Assembly (NCBI RefSeq): GCF_030812785.1
Contig: NZ_JAUSTJ010000003.1
Location: forward strand, 1,178,001 to 1,242,000
Reading direction: 5' to 3'
From: Sphingomonas kyeonggiensis
GTDB taxonomy: Bacteria; Pseudomonadota; Alphaproteobacteria; Sphingomonadales; Sphingomonadaceae
DNA: 64,000 nt
Every line of letters starts with the position of its first letter. Within the stretch, counting starts at the first letter, position 1. This document shows, one piece after another, positions 1 to 7,992 of the stretch. The notes below the pieces were generated by a model. It was not told the origin of the DNA. It did not search any database and saw only the letters and a list, made by a program, of their open reading frames with translations. Position numbers and translations under genes: made by a program.

Positions 1-1546
1 GGAAGGCGCCGCCGCCGGTATCCTTGGAGCGATAGAGCGCCAGGTCGGCCGAGCGGATCAGCATCTCGGCGGTGCGCCCGTCGCGCGGGCCGACGGCCAG
101 GCCGACCGAGGCGCCGATGAACAGCGTGTTCTGGTCGATCTCATAGGGGCGCGAGACCGTGTCGATGATCGCCTGGGCCAGCCGCTCGATGCCGGCGGTG
201 TCGGTCGCGTCGCGTACCACCACGGCGAACTCGTCGCCACCGAGCCGCCCGACCATCTCGTTCTCGCTCATCAGATGCTTGAGCCGCTCGGAGACGCGCA
301 TCAGCAGCCGGTCGCCCACCGGATGGCCCAGCGTGTCGTTCACTGCCTTGAAGCGATCGAGGTCGATCATCATGAAGGCGCAGCGCGACCCCCATTTCTC
401 GGCCTCGCCCATCGCCCGGGCCAGCGTCTCGTTGAGCAGCAGGCGGTTGGGCAGGCCGGTCAGGGTGTCGAAGCGCGCCATCTTGCTGATCTGGTCGGCC
501 GACTTGCGCGCCTCGGTCACGTCCGAGCCGACACCGCGGAAGCCGATGAACGCGTTCGCATCGTCATAGCGCGGGCTCGCCGACATCTCCCACCAGCGCT
601 CCTCGCCATGGACGAGGACGGGGAGCAGCAGGTCGTGGAACGGCTCGCGCGTCTTCAGCTTCTCGGCCAGCTCGCGCAGGCCGGCGGCGAAATTGCCGTC
701 TTCCCAGGTCGGGCCGGCCAGCACCTGGAGGAAGGGCATGCCGTTGATCGCCTTGGGGTCGAGGCCCAGCGACTTGGAGAAGCGCGGATTGGCGCGCGCC
801 ACGCGGCGCTGCGCATCGATTTCCCACAGCCAGTCGGCTTCCCCGTCGCGCTCGCCTTCGCGCAGGAGCAGGCTCAAGGTCTCGTCGCGCTCGGCAATGG
901 CGATCTCGCCGGCGCGGATCACCACCAGCGCCTTGCCGCGGGCAAAGGTCGCCATCGCGAGCAGCACGGTGAAGATCGCGGAGGCGGCCGCCAGCATCGG
1001 CGAGGCGATCAGCGACAGCGTCACCACCAGCGCGCCGCCGACGATCGAGACGAAAATGATGGTGGCGAGCGGCAGCGCGGCCATCGCCACGGCGCTGGCG
1101 GTCATCAGCAGCGACAGGACGATCCACAGGCCGAGCGCGGCATTGGCGTCCACCGCATGGCCGAAGGCGAGCGGCGCGATCGACCAGACCGCGCCCAGCG
1201 CGATGCCGTCGAGCACCGTATCGCGCACGTCGCTCAGCGGGGCGGTCACCGCTTCGCGGTGACGCCTGGCGAGCCGGCGAAAGGCGACGGCGGCGCCGAC
1301 CGCGGCGACGATCGCGCTCCAGCTCGCCAGCTGCCACAGCGGCACCAGCGGCGCGAGGATCATCGTGACGAGCGACGCGCCGATCACATTGGCGGCAAGC
1401 ATGAACAGCGCCAGCTGGCTGCCGGCATGGAGCTGGGCAGCACGGATCGGCCCCCAGTCGGTGGTGTCCGCCGGGTCGTACAGGCCCAGAAGCGCACGCG
1501 CATCGATGCGCGGCCGGGCGAATTGCGAGGTCGTCTGGCTGTTCAC
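1..1546 (-). CDS. Membrane-anchored PAS-GGDEF diguanylate cyclase (3' part outside window)
   Basis: Probable cyclic-di-GMP synthase; the C-terminal end lies beyond the window, so an EAL domain after the GGDEF domain cannot be excluded. About 514 residues are visible. Hydrophobic segments lie at about residues 44-88 and 112-200, a PAS-like sensor at about 222-345 and a GGDEF domain from about 350. The catalytic motif RLGGDEF is intact at about 433-439. The inhibitory I-site (RxxD five residues before GGDEF) is absent; SENE stands there instead. The start is a GTG (reads VNSQTTSQ) because no ATG precedes the hydrophobic region in this frame. It is a single gene, separated from its neighbour by repeats. 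Family assignment is firm; whether it makes, breaks or only senses c-di-GMP is not. Confidence 0.88.
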   Translation of the reverse strand, partial: MNSQTTSQFARPRIDARALLGLYDPADTTDWGPIRAAQLHAGSQLALFMLAANVIGASLVTMILAPLVPLWQLASWSAIVAAVGAAVAFRRLARRHREAVTAPLSDVRDTVLDGIALGAVWSIAPLAFGHAVDANAALGLWIVLSLLMTASAVAMAALPLATIIFVSIVGGALVVTLSLIASPMLAAASAIFTVLLAMATFARGKALVVIRAGEIAIAERDETLSLLLREGERDGEADWLWEIDAQRRVARANPRFSKSLGLDPKAINGMPFLQVLAGPTWEDGNFAAGLRELAEKLKTREPFHDLLLPVLVHGEERWWEMSASPRYDDANAFIGFRGVGSDVTEARKSADQISKMARFDTLTGLPNRLLLNETLARAMGEAEKWGSRCAFMMIDLDRFKAVNDTLGHPVGDRLLMRVSERLKHLMSENEMVGRLGGDEFAVVVRDATDTAGIERLAQAIIDTVSRPYEIDQNTLFIGASVGLAVGPRDGRTAEMLIRSADLALYRSKDTGGGAF

Positions 1547-1653
1547 CCGGAGGGTGTAGCCCAGCGCTGGTTAGCGAGTGGTTAGGCCGGGAAGGGCGGA
1601 ATGCGGATTTTTCTGGCCGGTCGAAGGAAGGCGGCCTCCCAAAACCAATACCG

Positions 1654-1732
1654 TCATCCCCGCGAAGGCGGGGATCCAGAGTGGCGGCGGGACACCCTTT
1701 ATAACTCTGGATCCCCGCCTTCGCGGGGATGA
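1654..1732. repeat. REP-like long inverted repeat (CATCCCCGCG family)
   Basis: Two perfect 28-base arms (1654-1681 and 1705-1732) flank 23 bases and would form a long hairpin. The core TCATCCCCGCGAAGGCGGGG recurs near 3.9 kb and, degraded, at 40.1 kb. It lies in the 361-base gap between the GGDEF gene and the carotenoid oxygenase gene. The rest of that gap holds two more short GC-rich palindromes (1757-1777 and 1854-1874, each CCCCTCCC-N5-GGGAGGGG) and no recognisable gene. Confidence 0.85.
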
Positions 1733-1907
1733 GGGAAGGGGGGCACTTCCCTGACTCCCCTCCCTGCAAGGGAGGGGCTGGGGGTGGGTATTTGACCGCG
1801 TGACGGTGAGTTTATGCGGTCGGTAACAGTATCGCCCGGACCCGACCCCCCGACCCCTCCCTTCCAGGGAGGGGAGAATTATCTTCCAGTAGGGGGAGCA
1901 GCCTCAC

Positions 1908-3275
1908 TCACCCCGCGATCCAGTTCCCATGGAACCCAGGCGGCACGCGGTGCGGCAGCCGCACGCTCGCCACCGGTTCGCCTTCGAAATCCTGCGCATC
2001 GAGGATCACCAGGTCGGTGGTCTCGTGCGGCAGGTCGATCACCAACCCGATCAGCCAGCCCTCGTCCTCGCCGGCATCGGGCCCGGCGGGGACGAAGACG
2101 AACTCGCCCGGATGCCGGCCCGCGCCGAACTCGTGGACCTGGCGGGTACCGGCCTCCAGGTCATGCTTGTAGAGCCGCGTGCCGGCGATCGCGAACCGGT
2201 CCTCCGCCAGCGCCATCGTATAGGCATAGCGATAGGGCTGGCCAAACAGGCGTTCGTCCGGCCGCGGGAATTCCTGCGGCGACGCATCGAGCATGTGCCG
2301 CTCGGCGGTGCCGGCCACTGGATCGAGGATGAAACGCTCCAGCCCGCGCGGGTTCTGGTCGGGCCCGCCGGGCTCGCCGGCGAACATGCTGTCATAGGTC
2401 ACCGCGTCGAGCACCACCCGGCCATCGGGCAGGTCATAGGCATTGGCGGTGTGGAAGATGTAGCAGCGCTCGATCTCGATCCAGATCGTGTCCTCGCCGC
2501 GGCCGTCGCGGGCGAGCAGGCCGATCCGGGCGCGATGCTCGGGGTTCCAGCGATAGGGGTAGCGGGTGCCGCGCATCGCCTCGGCCAGCGAGAAGGTCAC
2601 CGGGAGGTCCATCACCACCGCATAGCGCGCGGTGAAGGCGCAGTCGTGGATCGACGGGCCATGCTCCACCGCGATCGGCTCCTCGCGCACCACCTTGCCC
2701 TCGGGCGAGATCACCACGTGATGGACCAGGTTCGGCGCCATCGCCGCATAGGTGATCGCATGCTGCTCGCCGGTCCGCGGATCGCGGTGGGGATGGGCGG
2801 TGAAGGTGCCCGCCAGCGTGCCGCCGAAATCGCTGTAGGCCTGTTTCTCCATGTCGCGCGACAGCGTCACCGGCGTGCTGCCGGCCTCGACCAGCGCCAG
2901 GATCTCGCCGGCGATCTCCAGCACATTGGTGTTCACCGTGTCGAAGCCGCCATGGCGCGGGCCGGGGGCAGGGGCCTCACCCAGCGCCGCGGCGGCTGGG
3001 GTCGAGCGGATCCAGCGGTTGCGGTACCAGCTCGCCTTGCCGTCGCGGATCGCCAGGCCGTGGACCATGCCGTCGCCGATGAACCAGTGATAGCCCTTCG
3101 GATCGGGCTTCACCGGATTGGGGCCGATGCGCATATATTGCCCGTTCAGCGCCGGCGGGATCGTGCCGGTGACGGGAAGGTCGGTTAGGGTCAGCTCCGC
3201 GCGCATCGGCGTGTGGATGCCGGTGAGGAAGGGGTGGTCGGTCGTGTCGTCGAGCAATTCGGTCGCGCTTGCCAT
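1908..3275 (-). CDS. Carotenoid oxygenase family dioxygenase
   Basis: Non-haem iron dioxygenase of the carotenoid/lignostilbene cleavage family, expected to cleave a conjugated double bond of a carotenoid, stilbene or related phenylpropanoid. The predicted protein has 455 residues, usual for bacterial members. The four iron-binding histidines of the seven-bladed propeller are recognisable at about H161 (FTAHPHRDP), H210 (SIHDCAFT), H275 (IFHTANAYD) and H449 (PPGFHGNW). I chose the ATG at 3275 because an AGGAGG ribosome binding site lies 7 bases upstream; a longer frame starting at 3350 would overlap the divergent regulator. It is divergent from the TetR gene at 3319, with a palindrome in the 43-base gap, so it is probably repressed by that protein. 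The substrate cannot be read from sequence. Confidence 0.9.
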   Translation of the reverse strand: MASATELLDDTTDHPFLTGIHTPMRAELTLTDLPVTGTIPPALNGQYMRIGPNPVKPDPKGYHWFIGDGMVHGLAIRDGKASWYRNRWIRSTPAAAALGEAPAPGPRHGGFDTVNTNVLEIAGEILALVEAGSTPVTLSRDMEKQAYSDFGGTLAGTFTAHPHRDPRTGEQHAITYAAMAPNLVHHVVISPEGKVVREEPIAVEHGPSIHDCAFTARYAVVMDLPVTFSLAEAMRGTRYPYRWNPEHRARIGLLARDGRGEDTIWIEIERCYIFHTANAYDLPDGRVVLDAVTYDSMFAGEPGGPDQNPRGLERFILDPVAGTAERHMLDASPQEFPRPDERLFGQPYRYAYTMALAEDRFAIAGTRLYKHDLEAGTRQVHEFGAGRHPGEFVFVPAGPDAGEDEGWLIGLVIDLPHETTDLVILDAQDFEGEPVASVRLPHRVPPGFHGNWIAG

Positions 3276-3289
3276 TGCCGCCTCCTGGC

Positions 3290-3312
3290 TTATGTTTACA
3301 GCGTTCACATAA
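3290..3312. promoter_or_regulatory. Candidate TetR operator between carotenoid oxygenase and regulator
   Basis: A 23-base imperfect palindrome with outer arms TTATGT and ACATAA and matching inner AC/GT pairs occupies the middle of the 43-base divergent gap. TetR-family repressors commonly bind such a site between themselves and a divergent target. It is AT-rich compared with its surroundings and would overlap both promoters. Operator function is inferred from position and symmetry only. Confidence 0.6.
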
Positions 3313-3318
3313 CGGGCA

Positions 3319-3888
3319 ATGATAACAGTGTCAACATCTGAGGCTGGCAAGGCCTATCATCATGGCGATCTGCGCGCGGCGGCGATCGAGGCGGGGCTCA
3401 AGCTGCTTGAGACGCGCACCGCCGACGATCTCGGCCTGCGCGAGATCGCGCGCACCGTCGGCGTGAGCGCGACCGCGCTCTACCGGCATTTCCCGGACAA
3501 GAAGGCGCTGATGACCGCGCTGGCGGGGGAGGGGCTGCGGCGCCTGTCCGACGCACAGCATGAAGCGGCCGAGCGTGCCGGCGGCGGCAAGGCGGGTTTC
3601 GCGGCGACGGGAGCGGCCTATGTCCGCTTCGCGCTGGCCAATCCTGCGCTGTTCCGGCTGATCTTCGCCAATCCCGAGATGGATTCCTCCGCCCTGTCGC
3701 ACGAGGATGGCGCGATGGCCTTTCTCAAGGAAAATGCCCGCGCCGCGGCGGCCGAGCATGGTGGCGACGCGGAGGTGATCGTCTTCCACGCCTGGTCCTG
3801 CGCGCACGGCCTGGCGATGCTGATGCTCGACAGACAGATCCCCGCGGACGACGCAATCATCGACCGGGTGGTCGGGGGGAAGTGGTGA
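3319..3888 (+). CDS. TetR/AcrR family transcriptional regulator
   Basis: A 189-residue one-component repressor. The N-terminal TetR helix-turn-helix lies at about residues 30-60, with the typical LREIARTVGVSATALYRHF pattern followed by PDKKALM. The C-terminal half resembles the WHG ligand-binding domain (YVRFALANPALFRLIF, then FHAWSCAHGLAMLML). Its start lies 43 bases from the start of the divergent carotenoid oxygenase, with a symmetrical site between them, so it probably controls that gene and itself. The ligand is unknown but may be the oxygenase substrate or product. The ribosome binding site is weak. Confidence 0.88.
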   Translation: MITVSTSEAGKAYHHGDLRAAAIEAGLKLLETRTADDLGLREIARTVGVSATALYRHFPDKKALMTALAGEGLRRLSDAQHEAAERAGGGKAGFAATGAAYVRFALANPALFRLIFANPEMDSSALSHEDGAMAFLKENARAAAAEHGGDAEVIVFHAWSCAHGLAMLMLDRQIPADDAIIDRVVGGKW

Positions 3889-3902
3889 GGGCCCCTCCCA
3901 AG

Positions 3903-4012
3903 CGTCATCCCCGCGAAAGCGGGGACCCATCTCCCGGACTGTCCGCGCGCGCTACGGCTGTTGTCCTCGCTGCATCTGCACGAGATGGGTCCCCGCTTTC
4001 GCGGGGATGACG
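3903..4012. repeat. REP-like long inverted repeat (CATCCCCGCG family)
   Basis: Two perfect 31-base arms (3903-3933 and 3982-4012) carry the same CGTCATCCCCGCGAA core as the element at 1654-1732, here continuing into GGGGACCCATCTC. They flank 48 bases. The element lies just downstream of the TetR gene, where it may also stop transcription. Confidence 0.85.
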
Positions 4013-4372
4013 GGTGTGCTTGCAATATAGGATTTCGCCTGTTTGCCTGACGCAGCCGGGCCCGGGCTCCGGCCGCTCTTTCACACTGTTGGAAAAATAG
4101 GATCACGCCCGCGCAAGGATATTGCGCGATGCGCGGCGTTCCCGGGAAAAGAGGGAAAATAAGCCCCGCAAAAACCGGCTTTTGCCGTGTACTTCGTGGA
4201 CTTTGGCGAGTCGGCTGCGGCGCCCGTATAGGAAGGCCAGCAGTTCCACGGCGAAGGCAGGGGCAGAGCCTCCCCGAACGCGGGAGAAGCGGTCAGGTCT
4301 CTCCGGCGGCATTACAACTGGCCCCCGGCCTTCGCCGGGGAACAGTGTTTTGATGGATGGGTTGGCGAGCCC
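4013..4372. other. Intergenic stretch with one GC-rich hairpin, no supported gene
   Basis: This is the rest of the 484-base gap between the TetR and fatty-acyl-AMP ligase genes. The only structure I see is a hairpin at 4323-4340, CCCCGGCCTTCGCCGGGG, flanked by ACTG/CAGT, which belongs to the second REP family of this window (compare 12977 and 18866). It lies downstream of the minus-strand ligase gene and could end that transcript. Short open frames here (for example 4103-4312 on the minus strand) are arginine-rich, lack convincing start signals and match no family I know. Confidence 0.6.
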
Positions 4373-6145
4373 TTACGCGGCGAGCGCGTAGGGCTTGATC
4401 TCGCCGTTCAGGTAGAGGTTGCGCGCCTTGGCACGCGAGAGCTTGCCCGAGCTGGTGCGCGGCAGGGTGCGCGGCGGGACCAGCTCGATCACGCAGTTCA
4501 TGCCGGTCACCGAGCGGACGCGCTCGCGGATCTCGTCGCGCAGGCGCAGGCGCTCGGCCTCGTCCGAGGTGCGGCACTGCACAAGCACCGCCGGCGTCTC
4601 CTCGCCGCCCGGGGTGGTGATCGCGAAGGCGGCAACGTCGCCCTGCTTGAACGCCGGCAACTGCTCCACGGCCCATTCGATGTCCTGGGGCCAGTGGTTC
4701 TTGCCGTTGATGATGATCATGTCCTTGGCGCGGCCGACGATGTAGATATAGCCGTCGCTCATGTAGCCCATGTCGCCGGTGTCGAGCCAACCGTCCTTCA
4801 GACAGGCGTCGGTCGATTCCTGGTCGCGGAAATAGCCGACCATGACCGACGGGCCCTTGCACCAGACCTTGCCGATCGCCTTTTCGGGAAGCGGCGTGCC
4901 GTCTTCCTCGCGGATCTCGATGGTCATGTCGCGCGCCGGAACGCCGCAATTGACGATCGCGCGGAAGCGCTGCGGGCGGTCGCCCCGGGCGACTTCGCCG
5001 CCCGAGAGCTGGGTCTCTTCGACCAGCTCGACGACGATGCCTTCGCCCGGCGGCATGATCGAGACGGCCAGCGTCGCCTCGGCCAGGCCGTAGCTCGGCA
5101 GGAAGGCAGAGGCCTTGAAGCCCGCATCGGCGAAGGCGTCGACGAACGACTGCATCACGTCCGGACGGATCATGTCGGCGCCATTGCCGGCGACGCGCCA
5201 GCGGCTGAGGTCGAAGCGGTCGCTGGCCTTGGTCTGGCTCGACATGCGGCGGGCGCAGATGTCATAGCCGAAGGTCGGCGAATAGCTGAGCGTGTTGCCC
5301 TGGTTGCGGCTGATCAGGTCGAGCCAGGCGAGCGGGCGCCGGGCGAAGTCCTCGGTCTTCAGGTAATCGGTCGACACCTGATTGGCGACGACCGAGAGGA
5401 AGCAGCCGACCAGGCCCATGTCATGGTACCAGGGCAGCCACGAGACGCAGCGGTCGCCCGTGGTCACGTTCATGCCGTGGCTGTGCGCGGCCAGGTTGTT
5501 GAGCAGCGCGTGATGGGTGATCACCACGCCGTGCGGGAAGCGCGTCGAGCCGCTCGAATATTGCAGATAGGCGATATCCTCGCCCTTCGATTCGGGCAGC
5601 GCCGTCTGCGTCGCGTCGCGCTGGCCGAACTCGGCCCAGTCCACGCCCGGCACGTCGCGGCCGCGCGCGGCTTCGGCGCACATCGCGCCGATCTCGGGCG
5701 GGTAGAACAGCATGCTCGGGTCGCAGCTCTGCAGCTGGACGGTCAGCTGGTCGATATACGACTGGGCGCCGCCGAAGCTGGTCGGCAGCGGCAGCGGCAC
5801 CGGCCAGGCGCCGGCATAGACGCAGCCGAAGAAGAGCGAGGCGAATTCGGTGCCCGTCTCCGCGATCAGCGCGATGCGATCGCCGGGCTTCACGCCCGCG
5901 GCGACCAGGCGATAGGCCTGGTTCAGCGCGTCGGTACGCAGCTCCGCAAAGGGATAGGGGCGCACGAGGTTGCCCCGCGCGTCGTGGAAGTTGAGCCCGC
6001 GTATGCCCTGGGCGGCATAGTCGAGCGCATCGCCCAGCGTTTCGAAGTCCGCAAGGCGACGCGGCAGGCTGTCATCGGTCGGCGTGGGCGCGAGCGTTCC
6101 CGCTTCCCTTTCAGCCTCTAGCGATCCCGTAACGTCCAATACCAT
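4373..6145 (-). CDS. Fatty-acyl-AMP ligase (FAAL, FadD32-like adenylating enzyme)
   Basis: ATP-dependent adenylation enzyme of the ANL superfamily, 590 residues. The phosphate-binding core reads YSSGSTRFPHG at about residue 196; the arginine in place of the usual glycine, and VVITHHALLNNL after it, fit fatty-acyl-AMP ligases better than acyl-CoA synthetases. Later come GWLDTGDMGYMSDG, the hinge GRAKDMIIINGKNHWPQDIE and a C-terminal PRTSSGKLSRAK holding the catalytic lysine. Such enzymes usually pass acyl-adenylates to an acyl carrier protein, but no carrier protein, polyketide synthase or peptide synthetase is adjacent, so the acceptor is unknown. It is divergent from recX. The start ATG at 6145 follows a GGAATAAAGA sequence. 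Confidence 0.87.
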   Translation of the reverse strand: MVLDVTGSLEAEREAGTLAPTPTDDSLPRRLADFETLGDALDYAAQGIRGLNFHDARGNLVRPYPFAELRTDALNQAYRLVAAGVKPGDRIALIAETGTEFASLFFGCVYAGAWPVPLPLPTSFGGAQSYIDQLTVQLQSCDPSMLFYPPEIGAMCAEAARGRDVPGVDWAEFGQRDATQTALPESKGEDIAYLQYSSGSTRFPHGVVITHHALLNNLAAHSHGMNVTTGDRCVSWLPWYHDMGLVGCFLSVVANQVSTDYLKTEDFARRPLAWLDLISRNQGNTLSYSPTFGYDICARRMSSQTKASDRFDLSRWRVAGNGADMIRPDVMQSFVDAFADAGFKASAFLPSYGLAEATLAVSIMPPGEGIVVELVEETQLSGGEVARGDRPQRFRAIVNCGVPARDMTIEIREEDGTPLPEKAIGKVWCKGPSVMVGYFRDQESTDACLKDGWLDTGDMGYMSDGYIYIVGRAKDMIIINGKNHWPQDIEWAVEQLPAFKQGDVAAFAITTPGGEETPAVLVQCRTSDEAERLRLRDEIRERVRSVTGMNCVIELVPPRTLPRTSSGKLSRAKARNLYLNGEIKPYALAA

Positions 6146-6176
6146 TCTTTATTCCGTGCCCCTGCGTGGTAGCCAA

Positions 6177-6213
6177 CGTCGTGCCCCCACGACGAATTTT
6201 TGAGGCTAGCCTC
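6177..6213. promoter_or_regulatory. Hairpin and perfect palindrome between FAAL gene and recX
   Basis: CGTCGTG-CCCC-CACGACG (6177-6194) is a perfect 7-base-pair hairpin followed by AATTTTT. Next to it lies the perfect 12-base palindrome GAGGCTAGCCTC (6202-6213). Both sit in the divergent intergenic region. The palindrome looks like a protein-binding site, but I cannot name its regulator. Confidence 0.4.
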
Positions 6214-6227
6214 TGCTACGCACTGTC

Positions 6228-6242
6228 GTTCAAAATCGGTTG
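6228..6242 (+). promoter_or_regulatory. Near-consensus alphaproteobacterial LexA site upstream of recX
   Basis: GTTCAAAATCGGTTG matches the alphaproteobacterial SOS box GTTC-N7-GTTC except for the last base. It ends 24 bases before the chosen recX start. RecX belongs to the recombination and SOS network in many bacteria, so the placement makes sense. With one mismatch, the assignment is tentative. Confidence 0.35.
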
Positions 6243-6265
6243 CCACTGTGGCACAATCATGGCGC

Positions 6266-6802
6266 ATGCCTGTCCCGAGACGCCCCCTGCCACCGCTGAA
6301 TAGCGCCGATCTGGAGCGTTTCGCGCTCCGCTATGTCGAACGTTACGCTACGACAAGGGCCAAACTTGCCGCCTATCTGTCCCGAAAACTGCGGGAGCGG
6401 GGCTGGGACGGGGAAAAATCGCCCGATCCCGAAGGCTTGGCGGAGCGGATGGCCGGGCTCGGCTATGTAAACGACCGGCTCTATGCCGAATCCAAGGCCG
6501 GGGCGATGGCGCGGCGAGGCCTGGGCGCCCGCCGGGTCCGCGAGGCGCTGCGCTTCGCCGGGGTCGAGGAAGAGGACGCCGCCGCGCTGGCACCCTCGAT
6601 CGAGGCGGGGCAAGTGTCGAGCGCGATCGCCTTTGCGAAGCGCAAGCGGATCGGTCCCTTTGGCCGCGAGGCGGCGGAGCGGCCGCTCCAGGAGAAGCAG
6701 ATGGCGGCGATGATCCGCGCCGGCCATGCGCCGGGACTGGCCCGGGCGATCGTCCGGATGGCACCGGGGGATGACCCGGAAGCCATATTGGGACCCGGTT
6801 GA
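6266..6802 (+). CDS. recX: Regulatory protein RecX
   Basis: Modulator that binds RecA filaments and limits recombinase activity. The protein has 178 residues from the chosen ATG and shows RecX-type three-helix repeats: ALRYVERYATTRAKLAAYLSR near the N-terminus, LGYVNDRLYAESKAGAMARR with LGARRVREALRFAGV in the middle, and a C-terminal repeat. The frame stays open upstream to 6200, but the extra residues (starting MRLASATHCR) are not RecX-like and would cover the possible LexA site. recA is not in this window. A half-degenerate SOS box lies just upstream. Confidence 0.85.
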   Translation: MPVPRRPLPPLNSADLERFALRYVERYATTRAKLAAYLSRKLRERGWDGEKSPDPEGLAERMAGLGYVNDRLYAESKAGAMARRGLGARRVREALRFAGVEEEDAAALAPSIEAGQVSSAIAFAKRKRIGPFGREAAERPLQEKQMAAMIRAGHAPGLARAIVRMAPGDDPEAILGPG

Positions 6803-6824
6803 AACGAGCCGGTCACAAAGGCAA

Positions 6825-6836
6825 TTCCATATGGAA
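6825..6836. promoter_or_regulatory. Perfect palindrome in front of the cold-shock gene
   Basis: TTCCATATGGAA is a perfect 12-base palindrome in the AT-rich 71-base gap between recX and the cold-shock-domain gene, 37 bases before its start codon. It may overlap a promoter. Its role is unknown. Confidence 0.3.
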
Positions 6837-6873
6837 AATACTATGTTAAGGTGACCCTCCGGGGGAACAGAAA

Positions 6874-7458
6874 ATGCGTGCTGACCAACAGGTGGCGCAG
6901 AACGACTATACAGACACGCCGAACTTGGACGGGGGGATTGGCGAGGACCGGACGGACGAAGGTCAGGTCTTTGCCGGTGCCGTGAAATGGTTCGATGTAA
7001 CGCGTGGCTTTGGCTTTCTCGTCGCTGACGACGTCGCCGTGGGCGACATTCTCATTCACTTCACCGTGCTGCAGGAACATGGCCGCCGCTCGCTGCCCGA
7101 GGGGGCTCGGGTGGAGTGCACTGCCGTCAAGCGCCAGCGGGGCCTGCAGGCGAAGGAGATCATCTCGATCGACCTGAGCCAGGCGGTCGAGGCGCCGAAG
7201 CGCCCGGCGGACCGGGTCGATCGTCTGCGGATGATCGATTCGGCCGGTCCGTTCGAGCCGGTGTCGGTGAAGTGGTTCAATCGGCTGAAGGGATACGGAT
7301 TCCTCGTGCGCGATTCCGACTCGGCCGATATATTCGTCCATATGGAGACCTTGCGCCGCGCCGAGATCGAGGAGGTCGAGCCCGGCCAGCCGCTCGTCGC
7401 GCGCATCGTCGATGGCGAAAAAGGGCCGCTCGCGGTGGCGGTCGAAAGGACCAGCTGA
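6874..7458 (+). CDS. Double cold-shock-domain protein
   Basis: A 194-residue nucleic-acid-binding protein with two cold-shock domains. The first (about residues 30-100) has VKWFDVTRGFGFLV, an RNP1-type motif, and DILIHFTVL. The second (about 125-192) has VKWFNRLKGYGFLV and the RNP2-type DIFVHMETL. Fused pairs of these domains are common in alphaproteobacteria and are often induced in stationary phase rather than by cold. A GGGGGA ribosome binding site lies 6 bases before the ATG. Only 4 bases separate it from the DUF192 gene, so the two are probably co-transcribed. Confidence 0.92.
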   Translation: MRADQQVAQNDYTDTPNLDGGIGEDRTDEGQVFAGAVKWFDVTRGFGFLVADDVAVGDILIHFTVLQEHGRRSLPEGARVECTAVKRQRGLQAKEIISIDLSQAVEAPKRPADRVDRLRMIDSAGPFEPVSVKWFNRLKGYGFLVRDSDSADIFVHMETLRRAEIEEVEPGQPLVARIVDGEKGPLAVAVERTS

Positions 7459-7462
7459 GACA

Positions 7463-7954
7463 ATGAAGTTCGTGCGTGGGTTGGGAGCGGCGCTTGCCGC
7501 TTCGGTGTTGCTCGTGCCCGGAGCGGCGCTGGTCGCCGCGGAATCCGGTCCGGCGGCGGCGCAGGCGGTGAAGAAGGCCGAGGTCACGGTCGAAAGCGCC
7601 AATGGCCCGCACGTCTTCCATGTCGAGCTGGCCCGCACCACCGAGGAGCAGGAGCGGGGGCTGATGTTCCGCACCAACATCCCCCAGGACGGCGGCATGC
7701 TCTTCACGCCCTATCCGGCCGAGGGCCCGCCGCGCGAGGCGAGCTTCTGGATGAAGAACACGCCCACCGCGCTCGACATCCTGTTCATCCGCGGCGACGG
7801 CACGATCGCCCGCATCGGCGAGAACGCGGTGCCCTTCTCGGAGGACAATGTGAAGTCGGGCGAGCCGGTGGAGGCGGTGCTCGAGATCAACGCCGGCGTA
7901 TCGGCGAAGCTCGGCATCAAGGCGGGCGACAAGGTGCGCTGGGCGAAGCAGTAA
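7463..7954 (+). CDS. Secreted DUF192 family protein
   Basis: A 163-residue exported protein of unknown biochemical function. A signal peptide occupies about residues 1-35 (MKFVRGLGAALAASVLLVPG to AAAQA). The mature part shows DUF192 hallmarks: ERGLMFRTNIP, GGMLFTPYP, and FWMKNTPTALDILFI followed by GTI. I chose the ATG at 7463; the frame extends upstream to 7412 inside the cold-shock gene, but the signal peptide begins at 7463. It is 4 bases downstream of that gene. Confidence 0.9.
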   Translation: MKFVRGLGAALAASVLLVPGAALVAAESGPAAAQAVKKAEVTVESANGPHVFHVELARTTEEQERGLMFRTNIPQDGGMLFTPYPAEGPPREASFWMKNTPTALDILFIRGDGTIARIGENAVPFSEDNVKSGEPVEAVLEINAGVSAKLGIKAGDKVRWAKQ

Positions 7955-7992
7955 GGATTGCCTCGCCCCGCGCTCCCCGCTAATCGGCGGCC

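Noticed and set aside
275..1585. A 436-codon plus-strand frame opposite the GGDEF gene
   Set aside because: Rich in Arg, His and Gln, no recognisable domain, and antisense to a frame with a perfect GGDEF motif.
4103..4312. A 69-codon minus-strand ORF in the gap before the fatty-acyl-AMP ligase
   Set aside because: Arginine-rich, no ribosome binding site, and overlaps a similar ORF on the other strand; probably chance.
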